DNA of 64,000 nucleotides from Streptomyces sp. AC558_RSS880. Its GTDB lineage: Bacteria > Actinomycetota > Actinomycetes > Streptomycetales > Streptomycetaceae. The position numbers and the translations under genes were made by a program. How positions within the stretch are numbered: position 1 is the first letter of the stretch; the number at the start of each line of letters is the position of its first letter. The stretch covers positions 1 to 64,000 of the forward strand of contig NZ_JAGMUJ010000006.1 in NCBI RefSeq assembly GCF_019049255.1. Direction: 5' to 3'. Shown here piece after piece: positions 44,892 through 54,700 of this stretch. The notes beneath the pieces are model-generated. The model made no database searches. It was given only the letters and a program-made list of their open reading frames with translations, and was not told the DNA's origin.

Positions 44892-47800
44892 GTGTCACGG
44901 CAGTTGCTCACGGTCTCTCCCGACCGGCCGGGTGACGCCCGGACCATCGGCGATGCGCTCGCCCGTGCGCGCACCGGCGCGGTGATCCGGGTGGCGCCCG
45001 GACGCTATCCGGAGAACCTGGTGATCAGGACGCGGGTGACCATCATCGGCGAGGGCGATCCCGGCCAGGTGGAGATCTGTCCGCGCGCGGGCGGTGCGGT
45101 CGGTCTGCTGGCCGACGCGGTCCTCCTGACCAACCTCGCCCTGCGCGGACACGACAAGGACACCGCGGTGGTGGACGTCCCGTCCGGGCAGGTCGCGCTG
45201 GACGGCTGCACGGTCACCGGTTCGGGCTGGACGGCCGTACTGGTGCGCGGCACCGGCTCCCTGGCGGCGCGCGGCTGCCGGGTGAGCAACCCGGGGGGCG
45301 CCGGCCTCGTCGACACCTCCGAGGCCGGCAGTGTCGTCGAGGACACCGTGTTCGAGAACTTCGGCACCTCCGCGGTGGTCATCGGCGAGAGTGGCCGGCC
45401 GACCGTGCGCAACTGCCGGATCCGCGGCGCCCGGGGCAACGGCGTACTGGCCAACGGCGAGGCGCAGGGCACCGTCGAGGACTGCGACGTCTCCGGCTGC
45501 GACAAGCCCGCCATCGCGCTGGAGGGGCACAGCTCGACCCGGGTGCTGCGCACCACCGTGCACGACACGGCCGTCGGGCTGCTGGTCACCAGCGTCTCCC
45601 GCCCGGAGATCGACGACTGCCGGTTCGAGGCGATCGGCGAGAACGCCGTCGTCATCACCGGCGGCGCCGACCCGTATCTGCGGCGCTGTACCACCCGCCG
45701 CACCAAGGGCAGCGGGCTGCTGGTCATCGACCGCTCCCGGGGCGTGCTGGAGGAGTGCTCCTTCGAGGACGCGGGCGAGCCGGCCATCCGGATCACCGAG
45801 TACAGCGCTCCGCTGCTGCGCGGCACGACGGTGCGCGACTGCGCGTACGAGGGCGGGGCGGTGTCGGTCGGCGACGGCGCCACCGCCGAGTTCGACCGGC
45901 TGAGCGTCACCGGCGCGGCCGGGGTGGGGGTGGCCATCGCCTCGGCGGCCGACCCGCTGCTGCTGCGCGCCACGGTCACCGGCTCCGGCGGGCACGGCGT
46001 GGAGATCACCGACGGCGGGCGCGGCCGGCTGGAGCACTGCGAGATCGACGCGGCCGGCGGCGCGGCCCTGCACCTCGGCGACGGTGCCGATCCCCGGGTG
46101 AGCGACACCGTGCTGCGGTCCGCCGCCCGCTCCGGGGTGATGTTCGGCGAGGGCGCCCTGGGAGTTCTGCGGGACTGCGAGATCACCGGCAGCGGGGACT
46201 CGGGGGTCTCCGTGCGCGAGCGTGCCGAGGCCCGGCTGGAGCATCTGCGGATCGACGGCTCCGGCCTCCACGGCGTACACCTGATGGACGGTGCCCGGGC
46301 CGGACTGACCGGCTGCGCGATCACCGGCAGCACCGGTGACGGCGTCCGGGTGGACACCGACCGGGAGGTCACCCTGACCTCCTGCTCGGTACGCGACAAC
46401 CAGGGCGCCGGGCTGCGGCAGAGCCGCTTCGGCGACCGGCTGACGGTGGAGGGCCTCGCCGGCGCGGACAACGGCGCCCCGGACGCCTGGGGCGAGAACG
46501 CCGAGACCGGGCCGGCCGGGAAGCCCGGCGCGGGCGGCAGCGGCGGCACCGGGCCGGCCGGACCGCTGGAGGAGCTGGAGTCCCTCGTCGGCCTGGAGAA
46601 CGTCAAGCACCAGGTGCACACCCTGGTCAACCTCAACCAGCTCGCCGAGCGCCGCCGCCGGCTGGGCATGCCGGTACCGTCGATGAGCCGGCACCTGGTC
46701 TTCGCCGGCCCCCCGGGCACCGGCAAGACCACCGTCGCGCGGCTGTACGGCGCGATCCTCGCCGACCTCGGGGTGCTCAGGAGCGGACACCTGGTGGAGG
46801 TGGCGCGTGCCGACCTGGTCGCGCAGGTCATCGGCGGTACGGCCATCAAGACCACCGAGGCGTTCAACAGCGCCCTGGGCGGGGTGCTGTTCGTCGACGA
46901 GGCCTACACGCTCACCCCGGAGGGCGGCGCCTCCAACGACTTCGGCCGCGAGGCCGTCGACACCCTGCTGAAGCTGATGGAGGACCACCGCGACGACGTG
47001 GTGGTCATCGTCGCCGGCTACTCGCAGCAGATGGAGTCGTTCCTCACCGCCAACCCGGGCCTGGCCTCCCGGTTCACCCGCACCATCGAGTTCGCCAACT
47101 ACTCGGTGGGGGACCTGGTCACCATCACCGAGGACATGTGCGTCCGGCACCGCTACGAGCTGGGTGAGGGCACCCGTGAGGCGCTGGCCGCGCACTTCGA
47201 CGGCATGACGAGGGACGCCACCTTCGGCAACGGGCGTGCGGCCCGGGGGGTGTTCGAGGAGATGATCGACCGGCAGTCGTTCCGGCTGGCCGGGATGACG
47301 GAGATCGGTGAGAAGGATCTGACGCTGCTGCTGCCGCAGGACGTCGGGGACGCGGCGGCCTCCTCCGGTGCGGCCGAGAACGGCGAGGGCGAGCCGAGCC
47401 CGCTGGAACGGCTGGACGCCATGGTGGGCCTGGGCGCGGTCAAGCACGAGGTCAACGACCTGGTCAGCCTGCTGTCCAACGCCCGGCAGCGGGCCGCGGC
47501 CGGGCTGCCCGCGCCGCGCATCAGCCACCACCTGGTCTTCACCGGGCCTCCCGGCACCGGCAAGACCACCGTGGCCCGGCTGTACGCCGAGCTGCTGCAC
47601 TCCCTCGGCGTGCTGCCCGCCTCCCGCCTGGTGGAGGTCGCCCGGGCGGATCTGGTGGGCCAGTACGTCGGGCACACCGCACAGCTCACCAAGGAGGTCT
47701 TCACCAGCGCGCTGGGCGGGGTGCTGTTCATCGACGAGGCGTACACCCTCACCCCCGAGGGCGCCTCCGGCAACGACTTCGGCCGTGAGGCCGTCGACAC

Positions 47801-48239
47801 CCTGCTGAAGCTGATGGAGGACCACCGCGAGGAGGTGGTGGTCATCGTCGCCGGCTACACCGAGGAGATGGAGCGGTTCCTCGCCTCCAACCCGGGGCTC
47901 GCCTCCCGCTTCTCCCGGACCGTGGAGTTCGAGGACTACAGCACCGGCGAACTGGTCACCATCGTCGAACGGCACGCGGCCGCCTCCGGCTACGAGTGCC
48001 ACCCCGACGCCCTCGCCGCGCTGTACGCCCATGTGGACGCCCTGCCCCGTGACCGGTCGTTCGGCAACGCCCGGCTCGCCCGGAAGCTGCTGGAGAACAT
48101 GGTCACCCGGCAGGCGCGGCGGCTGGCCGGCCTGGAACTGCCCAGCGTCAGCGACCTGCGCACCCTGCTGCCGGAAGACCTGCCCCAGGCGGTGTCCGCG
48201 GCCGGCGGCCGGACGGAACGGAGCCGGGCCGCACTCTGA
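44892..48239 (+). CDS. Beta-helix protein fused to two CbxX-type AAA ATPases (EccA-like)
   Basis: 1115 residues. Residues of about 1-540 are a right-handed parallel beta-helix with some twenty short repeats (patterns such as GSVVEDTVFENFGTSAVVIG and LLRATVTGSGGHGVEITDGG). Residues of about 555-815 and 835-1105 are two CbxX/CfqX AAA domains. Each has a GPPGTGKTT P-loop (about 605 and 885) and a Walker B GGVLF[VI]DEAYTL. The ATPase type is that of the cytosolic ESX chaperone EccA, which however has one such domain plus TPR repeats. I infer that the beta-helix replaces the TPR as substrate-binding platform. The GTG follows AGGAGG. Confidence 0.85.
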   Translation: MSRQLLTVSPDRPGDARTIGDALARARTGAVIRVAPGRYPENLVIRTRVTIIGEGDPGQVEICPRAGGAVGLLADAVLLTNLALRGHDKDTAVVDVPSGQVALDGCTVTGSGWTAVLVRGTGSLAARGCRVSNPGGAGLVDTSEAGSVVEDTVFENFGTSAVVIGESGRPTVRNCRIRGARGNGVLANGEAQGTVEDCDVSGCDKPAIALEGHSSTRVLRTTVHDTAVGLLVTSVSRPEIDDCRFEAIGENAVVITGGADPYLRRCTTRRTKGSGLLVIDRSRGVLEECSFEDAGEPAIRITEYSAPLLRGTTVRDCAYEGGAVSVGDGATAEFDRLSVTGAAGVGVAIASAADPLLLRATVTGSGGHGVEITDGGRGRLEHCEIDAAGGAALHLGDGADPRVSDTVLRSAARSGVMFGEGALGVLRDCEITGSGDSGVSVRERAEARLEHLRIDGSGLHGVHLMDGARAGLTGCAITGSTGDGVRVDTDREVTLTSCSVRDNQGAGLRQSRFGDRLTVEGLAGADNGAPDAWGENAETGPAGKPGAGGSGGTGPAGPLEELESLVGLENVKHQVHTLVNLNQLAERRRRLGMPVPSMSRHLVFAGPPGTGKTTVARLYGAILADLGVLRSGHLVEVARADLVAQVIGGTAIKTTEAFNSALGGVLFVDEAYTLTPEGGASNDFGREAVDTLLKLMEDHRDDVVVIVAGYSQQMESFLTANPGLASRFTRTIEFANYSVGDLVTITEDMCVRHRYELGEGTREALAAHFDGMTRDATFGNGRAARGVFEEMIDRQSFRLAGMTEIGEKDLTLLLPQDVGDAAASSGAAENGEGEPSPLERLDAMVGLGAVKHEVNDLVSLLSNARQRAAAGLPAPRISHHLVFTGPPGTGKTTVARLYAELLHSLGVLPASRLVEVARADLVGQYVGHTAQLTKEVFTSALGGVLFIDEAYTLTPEGASGNDFGREAVDTLLKLMEDHREEVVVIVAGYTEEMERFLASNPGLASRFSRTVEFEDYSTGELVTIVERHAAASGYECHPDALAALYAHVDALPRDRSFGNARLARKLLENMVTRQARRLAGLELPSVSDLRTLLPEDLPQAVSAAGGRTERSRAAL

Positions 48240-48339
48240 CCCGTGGCCCGCACCGTGGAGCGGGCCGGGCCGTGGAGCGCCCCGTGCCGTGACGCGGGCC
48301 GCGCGGACACTCGCCCGCGCGGCCGGGGCAGCGGGTCAC

Positions 48340-48540
48340 GCGGGCGAGCGTCCGCGGCACCCCGCTCATCGGCCGGGCAGGTGCGGTGCTCAGGTGCGGC
48401 CGGAGCGGCCCGGACGGTCTCCGGCGGGGGCTCGGGGATCCCGTCCGGCGGTGTCACCTGTACCCAGCCGTCCTCCGCCGGCGGCTCGGTCTCCGCTTCC
48501 GCGGGCACCGCGGTCCGTCCGTCGCCTCCGGCTCGCTCAT
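48340..48540 (-). pseudogene. Relic of a third full SseB-like gene
   Basis: The minus strand reads EDGWVQVTPPDGIPEPPPET, then PAAPEHRTCPADERGA, matching the start of the protein at 25416-26522. The ATG at 48540 (MSEPEATDG) is in a different frame, so a frameshift has occurred. The rest is cut off by the end of the EccA-like gene. Confidence 0.65.
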
Positions 48541-48570
48541 GGGGCCGCCGGCTCGCTCATGGGGCCGCCC
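48531..48570. repeat. 20-bp tandem duplication over the relic start codon
   Basis: GCTCGCTCATGGGGCCGCC occurs twice in direct succession, doubling the ATG of the SseB-like relic. Confidence 0.6.
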
Positions 48571-48685
48571 CTTTCCCGGGTGTCCGTCCGACCGGCCGGG
48601 CCGGGCCGTGCGCGACCCGCGTGCCGCGGAGAGGCGGCGGGTGTTCCCCGGTCCGTTCGGCCGGCCTCACGCCTGTCCCTCCGCG

Positions 48686-48713
48686 GGAGCACGGCCACCA
48701 GAGGTCCGGTTCA
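48686..48713 (-). promoter_or_regulatory. Degenerate SigL-type promoter, TGAACC-N16-TGCTCC
   Basis: The minus-strand TGAACC (48713-48708) is intact, but the element 16 bases downstream reads TGCTCC rather than CGTnnn. It lies between the giant gene and the SseB relic, where intact modules have a good promoter. Confidence 0.4.
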
Positions 48714-48723
48714 CCACCGGCCG

Positions 48724-51700
48724 TCACACCCGGGGGACCATGGACACGGTGACGCGGTATCCACTCCCCTGCCGGGTCAGGAGGACGGTGACGCCGGACG
48801 TCCCGTCCCCGAGCGACCGTCCTTCCCCCTCCCCCACGTCCGTCACCAGCAGGAAGCGGATGCCCAGCACGCGCCCCACCGTCTCCGCCGCGACCGCTGC
48901 GGCTTCGTCCGGGCCGTCGCCGGAGCCCAGGCTCCACGCCCGCAGCCACTGCGGTGGCGTCAGCCCGGCCCCGGAGGCCGGGAGCCCGCTGTTCAGCACG
49001 GCCTGGAAGTACCGTCCGTCGGTCGCGGGCACGCCCAGCGCCAGCAGGTCGCCGGGCGACAGCAGCCGATCGGGCGCCGGCTCCCCGGCCGCACGCAGAT
49101 CGGCCTCCGTCACCCGTTCCGCGGCCCAGTCGTACAACGTCTCCGGATCCGCCGCGTGTTCGGCGGTGAGGAACAGCGGCACCCGCTGGTCCGGGCCGCG
49201 CGGCGGGATGTGCGGTACGGCCAGCCGCAGTCCTTCCGCCACGGCGTGACCAAGGCCCGGACGGTCCACGGTGACGGTCTCCGGTTCCTCCGCGGCGGGC
49301 GGCGCTCCCCGGCGCCCGGTCAGCGGTGACCTTCCGCGCCGCGCGTCGCCGGTGTCGTCGCGCGGGCGTGCCGCCAGGTATTCGCCGCCGCGTTCGTACA
49401 GCACGACGAGGGGATGGTCCCGGTCCGTGGCCGTGTGGGTGGTGAACGTCCCGTTCTCGCGCACCAGGAGGACACGCAGGCCGTGGGCGCGGGCCGCGAG
49501 ACCGGCGGCGAGGCCGGCGGTGGACGGGTCCCAGCGCGTCGCGGTGCGCAGCGACTCCCGCAGGGCGCCGTCGTCCTCGGTTCGCGGGAGGGTGCCGTCG
49601 GCCCGCAGTGGCTGGGCGACGATGGCGTCGCGCAGCCGTCCGGGTTCCGGGGGCCGCGCCGTCCCGGCCGTGCCGCGCAGCGCCTCGGCCAGTGCGGCGT
49701 AGAAGCGGTTGCCGTCTCCTTCGCCCTCCACCAGGTCGTAGACCCGTCCGTCCGGTCCGGTCAGGGTCCGGGCGTCCTTCGCGGCGTCGAAGCGTGCCTC
49801 GGCCGGCACGCCGTCCGGTGCCTCCCACGGCAGGGCGACGTGGGCGGGACGGGGCGGCGGGGCCGTCCGTACCGGCCGTGAGGTGTCCTCGGCACGGAGC
49901 CGGCCGGTCCCCGGGGCCGGGCTCCGGGTGCCTGACGGCCCGTCGGCCCGGACGGCGAGCCGGTAGTGACGGCCGTCCAGACGGAGGACGAGGGCGAGGT
50001 CCGGACCGTTCCCGGGTACGCCGGTGGCGTCGGGCCCGAAGGTCTGGAAGCGGCCGTCGCCGCGGACCACGGTGACCGGCACCCCGAAGGTCCGGGCGGC
50101 CAGTACCGGCAGCAGGTCGGCCGCGCCGTGGTCCCATCCGGTGTCACGGTCGGCGTCGCCGGACCGCAGCAACTGGGTCCGGGCCAGGGCCAGTCGCCGG
50201 CCGGCGGTGAGCGGCGTGGAGTGCGGTACGACGCCCAGCGCCTCGAACTCGCGGGCCGGGGGCGTGTCCGTCTCCAGGTCGATGCCGGCGGCGGCGAGTT
50301 CTTCGCCGCTGAAGGTGTCCGTCTCGTCCGGTGCGAGCGCGTCGAGCAGGTCGGCGTTGTCCGGGGCGCCGAGCCGGTCGGCGAGCAGCGCCCGCAGCTC
50401 ACGTGCGGCGTCGGCCGGGTCGATGCCGTGGGCGGCCAGGGCTGCGGGTGCGGTCCGGCGCAGGCCCTCGGCCAGGGCGTGGTGGAAGGAGTCGCCGTCG
50501 CGGGGCACGTCGACGAGCGTGTACGTGGTGCCGTCCGGCGCGGTCAGGACGGTGGTGCCGTCGGCGGCCGGGCCGCTGGTGTAGGCGGGGTGTACGGCGG
50601 GCGCCGCCTCCGGGGCCGTCCCGGGGCGCCGGAAGACCACGGCGTCCGGTTCGGGCAGGCCGCCGAGGCGGGCCCGGCCCTCCTCGGTCGCGTGGAGCCG
50701 GTGCCAGCGGGTGAGCCGGTCGGCGCCGGCACGCACCCGGTGCACCTCGTCGGCGAGGTCCTCCGCCGCCCGCTTCAGGGTGTCCAGCTCCGCCCGGGCC
50801 GCGTCCAGCACGGCCCGGGCGGCGTCCACGTCCGCCCGGGCGGAGGCCGGTTCGGTACGCGTGCCGTCCGCGTCCGCCCGGCCGACGACCGGCTCCGCAC
50901 GGGCGGTCTCCCGTTCCTCCCCCGCCGTCCCGAGGGCGGCGTCGAAACGGTGCTGCGCACGCGTCAGGTCGTCCTGGAGCCGGGTTCCGTACCCGCGGCG
51001 CTTCTCCCAGTACTTCTCGTCCGCCTTCTTCCAGGCCGCGTTGGCCTCCTTGACCGCGTCCCAGGCCTTCGCGACCGCCTCGGGGAACGTGGTGTCGTCG
51101 ATCAGGCCCAGCTCGCGCGCGGTCACCTCGCGGGCCCAGACGATGACGTGCCCGTCCGTCTCGTACGACTGCTCGCCCCCGTGGGGGATACGGAACAGCC
51201 GGCGTACGGCGGGGTTGTCCTTGATGTGGCGGTGCACCCGTGCCGTGCTGCGCCAGGTGACGGGGACGGCGAACACGAAGTGCCGTCCGGGCAGCACCCG
51301 CATGCCTCCGTCGTCGCCGATGCCCACCGTCACCGCCGTCTGGTTGTGCGACCCGGTGGTGCCGTCGGCCTGCCCGGCTCCCGGCGCGCCGGGGACCAGG
51401 ACGGCGTTCTCGCCCACCGGCATGATCGCCAGGTGTGTCAGGCCGGGGCTGTGGGTGTCCGCGTCGGAGTCCAGGGTGCCGTGCTCCCCGACGCCGACGC
51501 CGACGGCCAGCTGGTGGGCCCCGTCGACCACGGTGAGCAGCCGGGCTCCGCTCAGATCCGGCCTGGCGCGCAGCACGACGCGGGCGTCGGCGCCGCCGAA
51601 CACGTTGTCCTGGCTGAGTCCGGGCAGTTCGTAGCCGTCCGGGCCGAGCGCGTGGGGGAAGAAGCCGGACAGCATGGTGGGGGTCGCGGCGTCCTCCAGG

Positions 51701-54700
51701 GCGTTGGCCGTCCGGGTGGCGACACGTGTCAGACCGGTGTCCTGGGCCCGCTCCAGCAGCCGGTCCAGTGGCTCGCCGGCGGGCAGTTCGACGCCGTACG
51801 CCCCCGCCACGGACAGGACGGTCGCCGCGTGCACCTGGTCCGCTCCGACGACACCGCGGATCAGGAGGCTCTCGGGGAGCGTGAACGGTTCGATCCGGCC
51901 GTCGGGGTGCCGGACGGACCGCCATCCTTCCGGCACGGCCGGGGCGACAGGCCGCGGCGGGGTGGGGTCCGGCAGCGTGACCGGGGCCAGGGGGTCGTCG
52001 TCCCGGGTGCCGTCGGACGGTTCCGGGACCAGCAGAGCGAGCGGGATCTGCTCGCGCAGTTCGCCGACGTCCGTCCGTGTCGCGACCCTCCGCAGACCGC
52101 GCAGTTCGTCGAGGGCGGAGGTGATCCGCCCGGCCTGGGCCGGCCCGTGCGGGGGCGCGCCGTGTGTGTCCAGTTCGATGCGGAGTTCGTAGCGGGTGCC
52201 GTGCTCGGCGTGCGGGCCGCTCAGTTCCAGTTCGCGGGCCAGGTAGGTGGTGACGGGTTCGATCCGCCCGGTGGTCCGGCGGGCCGAGCCCATGCCCGAA
52301 TAGTGCGGCCCGGTGAGCGGTACGAGGTCGTTCACCTCGCCCAGCTGGGTGGTGCCCACGCCGAAGTCGGCGCCCGCGGTGCGGGTGGCCACCGCCACCA
52401 CGGACTCCACCCTGCCCAGTTCGTCCTTGAGCGACATGCCGTGCCCTGCCCCGTGGTACCTGCGTTCCACGGGGACCAGGGCCACCCGTACGCGCACCTG
52501 CCGCCCGCCGATCCGGAAGCGGGCCGTACCCCACCGTCCCGTGCGGGCGGTGACGCCGGTACCGCCGCCGGCGAGTTCCCCGCTCATCGTCCGGGTGATC
52601 CGGGAGGAGACCATGCGCAGCACGGTGTCGTGGCCACTGGCGTCGAGGTCGGACGTCTTACGCAGTTCGGCGAGGAACTCCGCGAACGCCCGCGCGCCGT
52701 TGAGGGTGCCGACCGGATGGCCTCGGACGAGGCTGTGGGCCAGCCACGGCGCGGGGGACCAGCCGCTCCGGTCGTAGCGCGGGGCGTGGCCGAACCCGTC
52801 GGCGAGCACGCCGAGTTCGACGGCGCTGGATTCCGTCAGGTGGCCGAGCCAGCCGCCGGGCACCCGCAGCCGCCGCCCGGACGCGCCGGCCAGCGCCCGG
52901 GGCACGGCCCGCCGCCCGGCGAACGACAGGGTGCCCAGCGCGCTGGAGACGGCGGCGACCTCGTGCTCGGCGTCCGCGGTCACCGGGACCAGGTGGCCGC
53001 TGTACTTGCGGACGACCTTGTGCTCGGTCCGCACGACCCGGGCGGCCTGGTCGGACCGCGCGTACGCCCACGGGTTGGCCACCAGGGCATAGGTGGACAG
53101 CACTCCGGAGCCCGGTTCGTAGCTCGTCGCCCCGGAGCCGGACGCGCCCAGGGCGAACGTCCGGCTCCGCCCGGTGGCCCCGGTGACGTGGTTGCCGTGG
53201 ACGAGGGCGTCCTCGGTGGTCATCGGGACGGGGGTGGTGAGCGACCGGGCGTTGTGGAGGGTGAGGCGGTGGCCGAGCTGGACCTCGCGGTTGGTGTAGG
53301 GGCCGGTGGCCCACAGTCCGGTGGTCCGCCGGCCGAGCGGGTCGCCGCTCTGGTCGGCGGTGGCGGTGAGGGCCAGTGCCTGCAGGGAGCGGGTCGCCGC
53401 GTCGTGCACGGGCGTGCCGTCCTGGGTGGCGTGCCAGGAACCGCCGGACGCCTCGGTCAGTACCTCCTCGGTCACGGTGGCCAGTTCGTGCGGGGTGCGC
53501 AGTTTCAGCGTGCTGACCGGGTGGCCGTCGAAGAGCCGGGCCGGGGCGCCGGCGGCCTCCTCGAGGGCTTCGGGGGTGGCGAGGGCCAGCGCACGGGCCC
53601 GCTCGGGGTCCATCGGCGCCACGGTGGTCCGCGCGTCGGCGGCCCGGTAGGGGTTGTCCACGCCGGGAGCGTGCGGGTCGGTCTCCGGTATGTGCTCGTC
53701 CCCGACGCTGAGCAGCACCCGGCCGGTCAGTCTGCCGTCGTCGGTCCCGGTGGTGCCGTGTGCGCCTTCCGGGTGCGGTGCCAGGGGCACCGGCCGGTCC
53801 CGGAAGACGAACGGCTGGGTGCCGAACAGTCCGAAGGACACCAGGCCGCGCAGCAGTCCGGGCAGCCGCCAGTAGCCGCCCTGGCGCACGGTGACGGCGA
53901 GGTGGTAGCTGTACAGGTGGGGTGCGCGGGTGCCGGCCGTCTTGTACTCGGCCTTCGCGTCGGGTCCGGAGGCGACGCCCTGGCGGCGGTGGCGGCCGCC
54001 GCCGGCACCGAAGTTGAAGCCGCCCTGACCGCGTCGTCCCCCCTGGTCGCCGAACTCGCTGCCGCGTCCCAGGACGCCGCCCTCGATCCCGCCTTCGACG
54101 CGGTGGGTGGTGCTGTCCTCGCCGGACAGCCGCTCATCGCTCTCGAAGCCGGTCGTGATGCGCTTGCCCCCGCCCTCGGTGCCCTCGTACCGGCGCCCGG
54201 TGAGTTCGCCGTCGAGCTGGATGGTGCGGTAGCCGCGGTGGCCGCGCCGGGTGTCCCGCAACCTGATCCGGAGGCCGCCGCCGGTCAGCGACTCCATCAG
54301 GTGCGCCATGCCGGACTGGTCGAGGGTGTTCAGTACTTCCAGCGTGTTGGCCAGCGCCTTGCGGTAGTGGGATTCGCCGCGCCAGCGCGGACTGCCCGGG
54401 TCCAGTTCGTTCAGCGGGGCGACCAGCCCCGGGTGGGTCCGGGAGAGGCTCTCCAGCAGCCGGTCGGCGAAATCCTCCAGCAGCGTGCGGCCCGCCGGGT
54501 CGCGCTCGCTGCCGTCGGCGAAGGTGAATCCCTCGACCCGGCTCATGCCGAGCGTCGGCGGGTGGTCCTCGGTCAGATAGGCGGGGGCGTACGGTTCGCC
54601 GGCGCCGGTGCGCTTGCGCAGGGCCGTCCCGTCGTCCCACCCCGCCAGACGGCGGGCCTCGGCGCGGGAGAGCCGCTCCAGGGTCCACGTGGTGAAGGTG

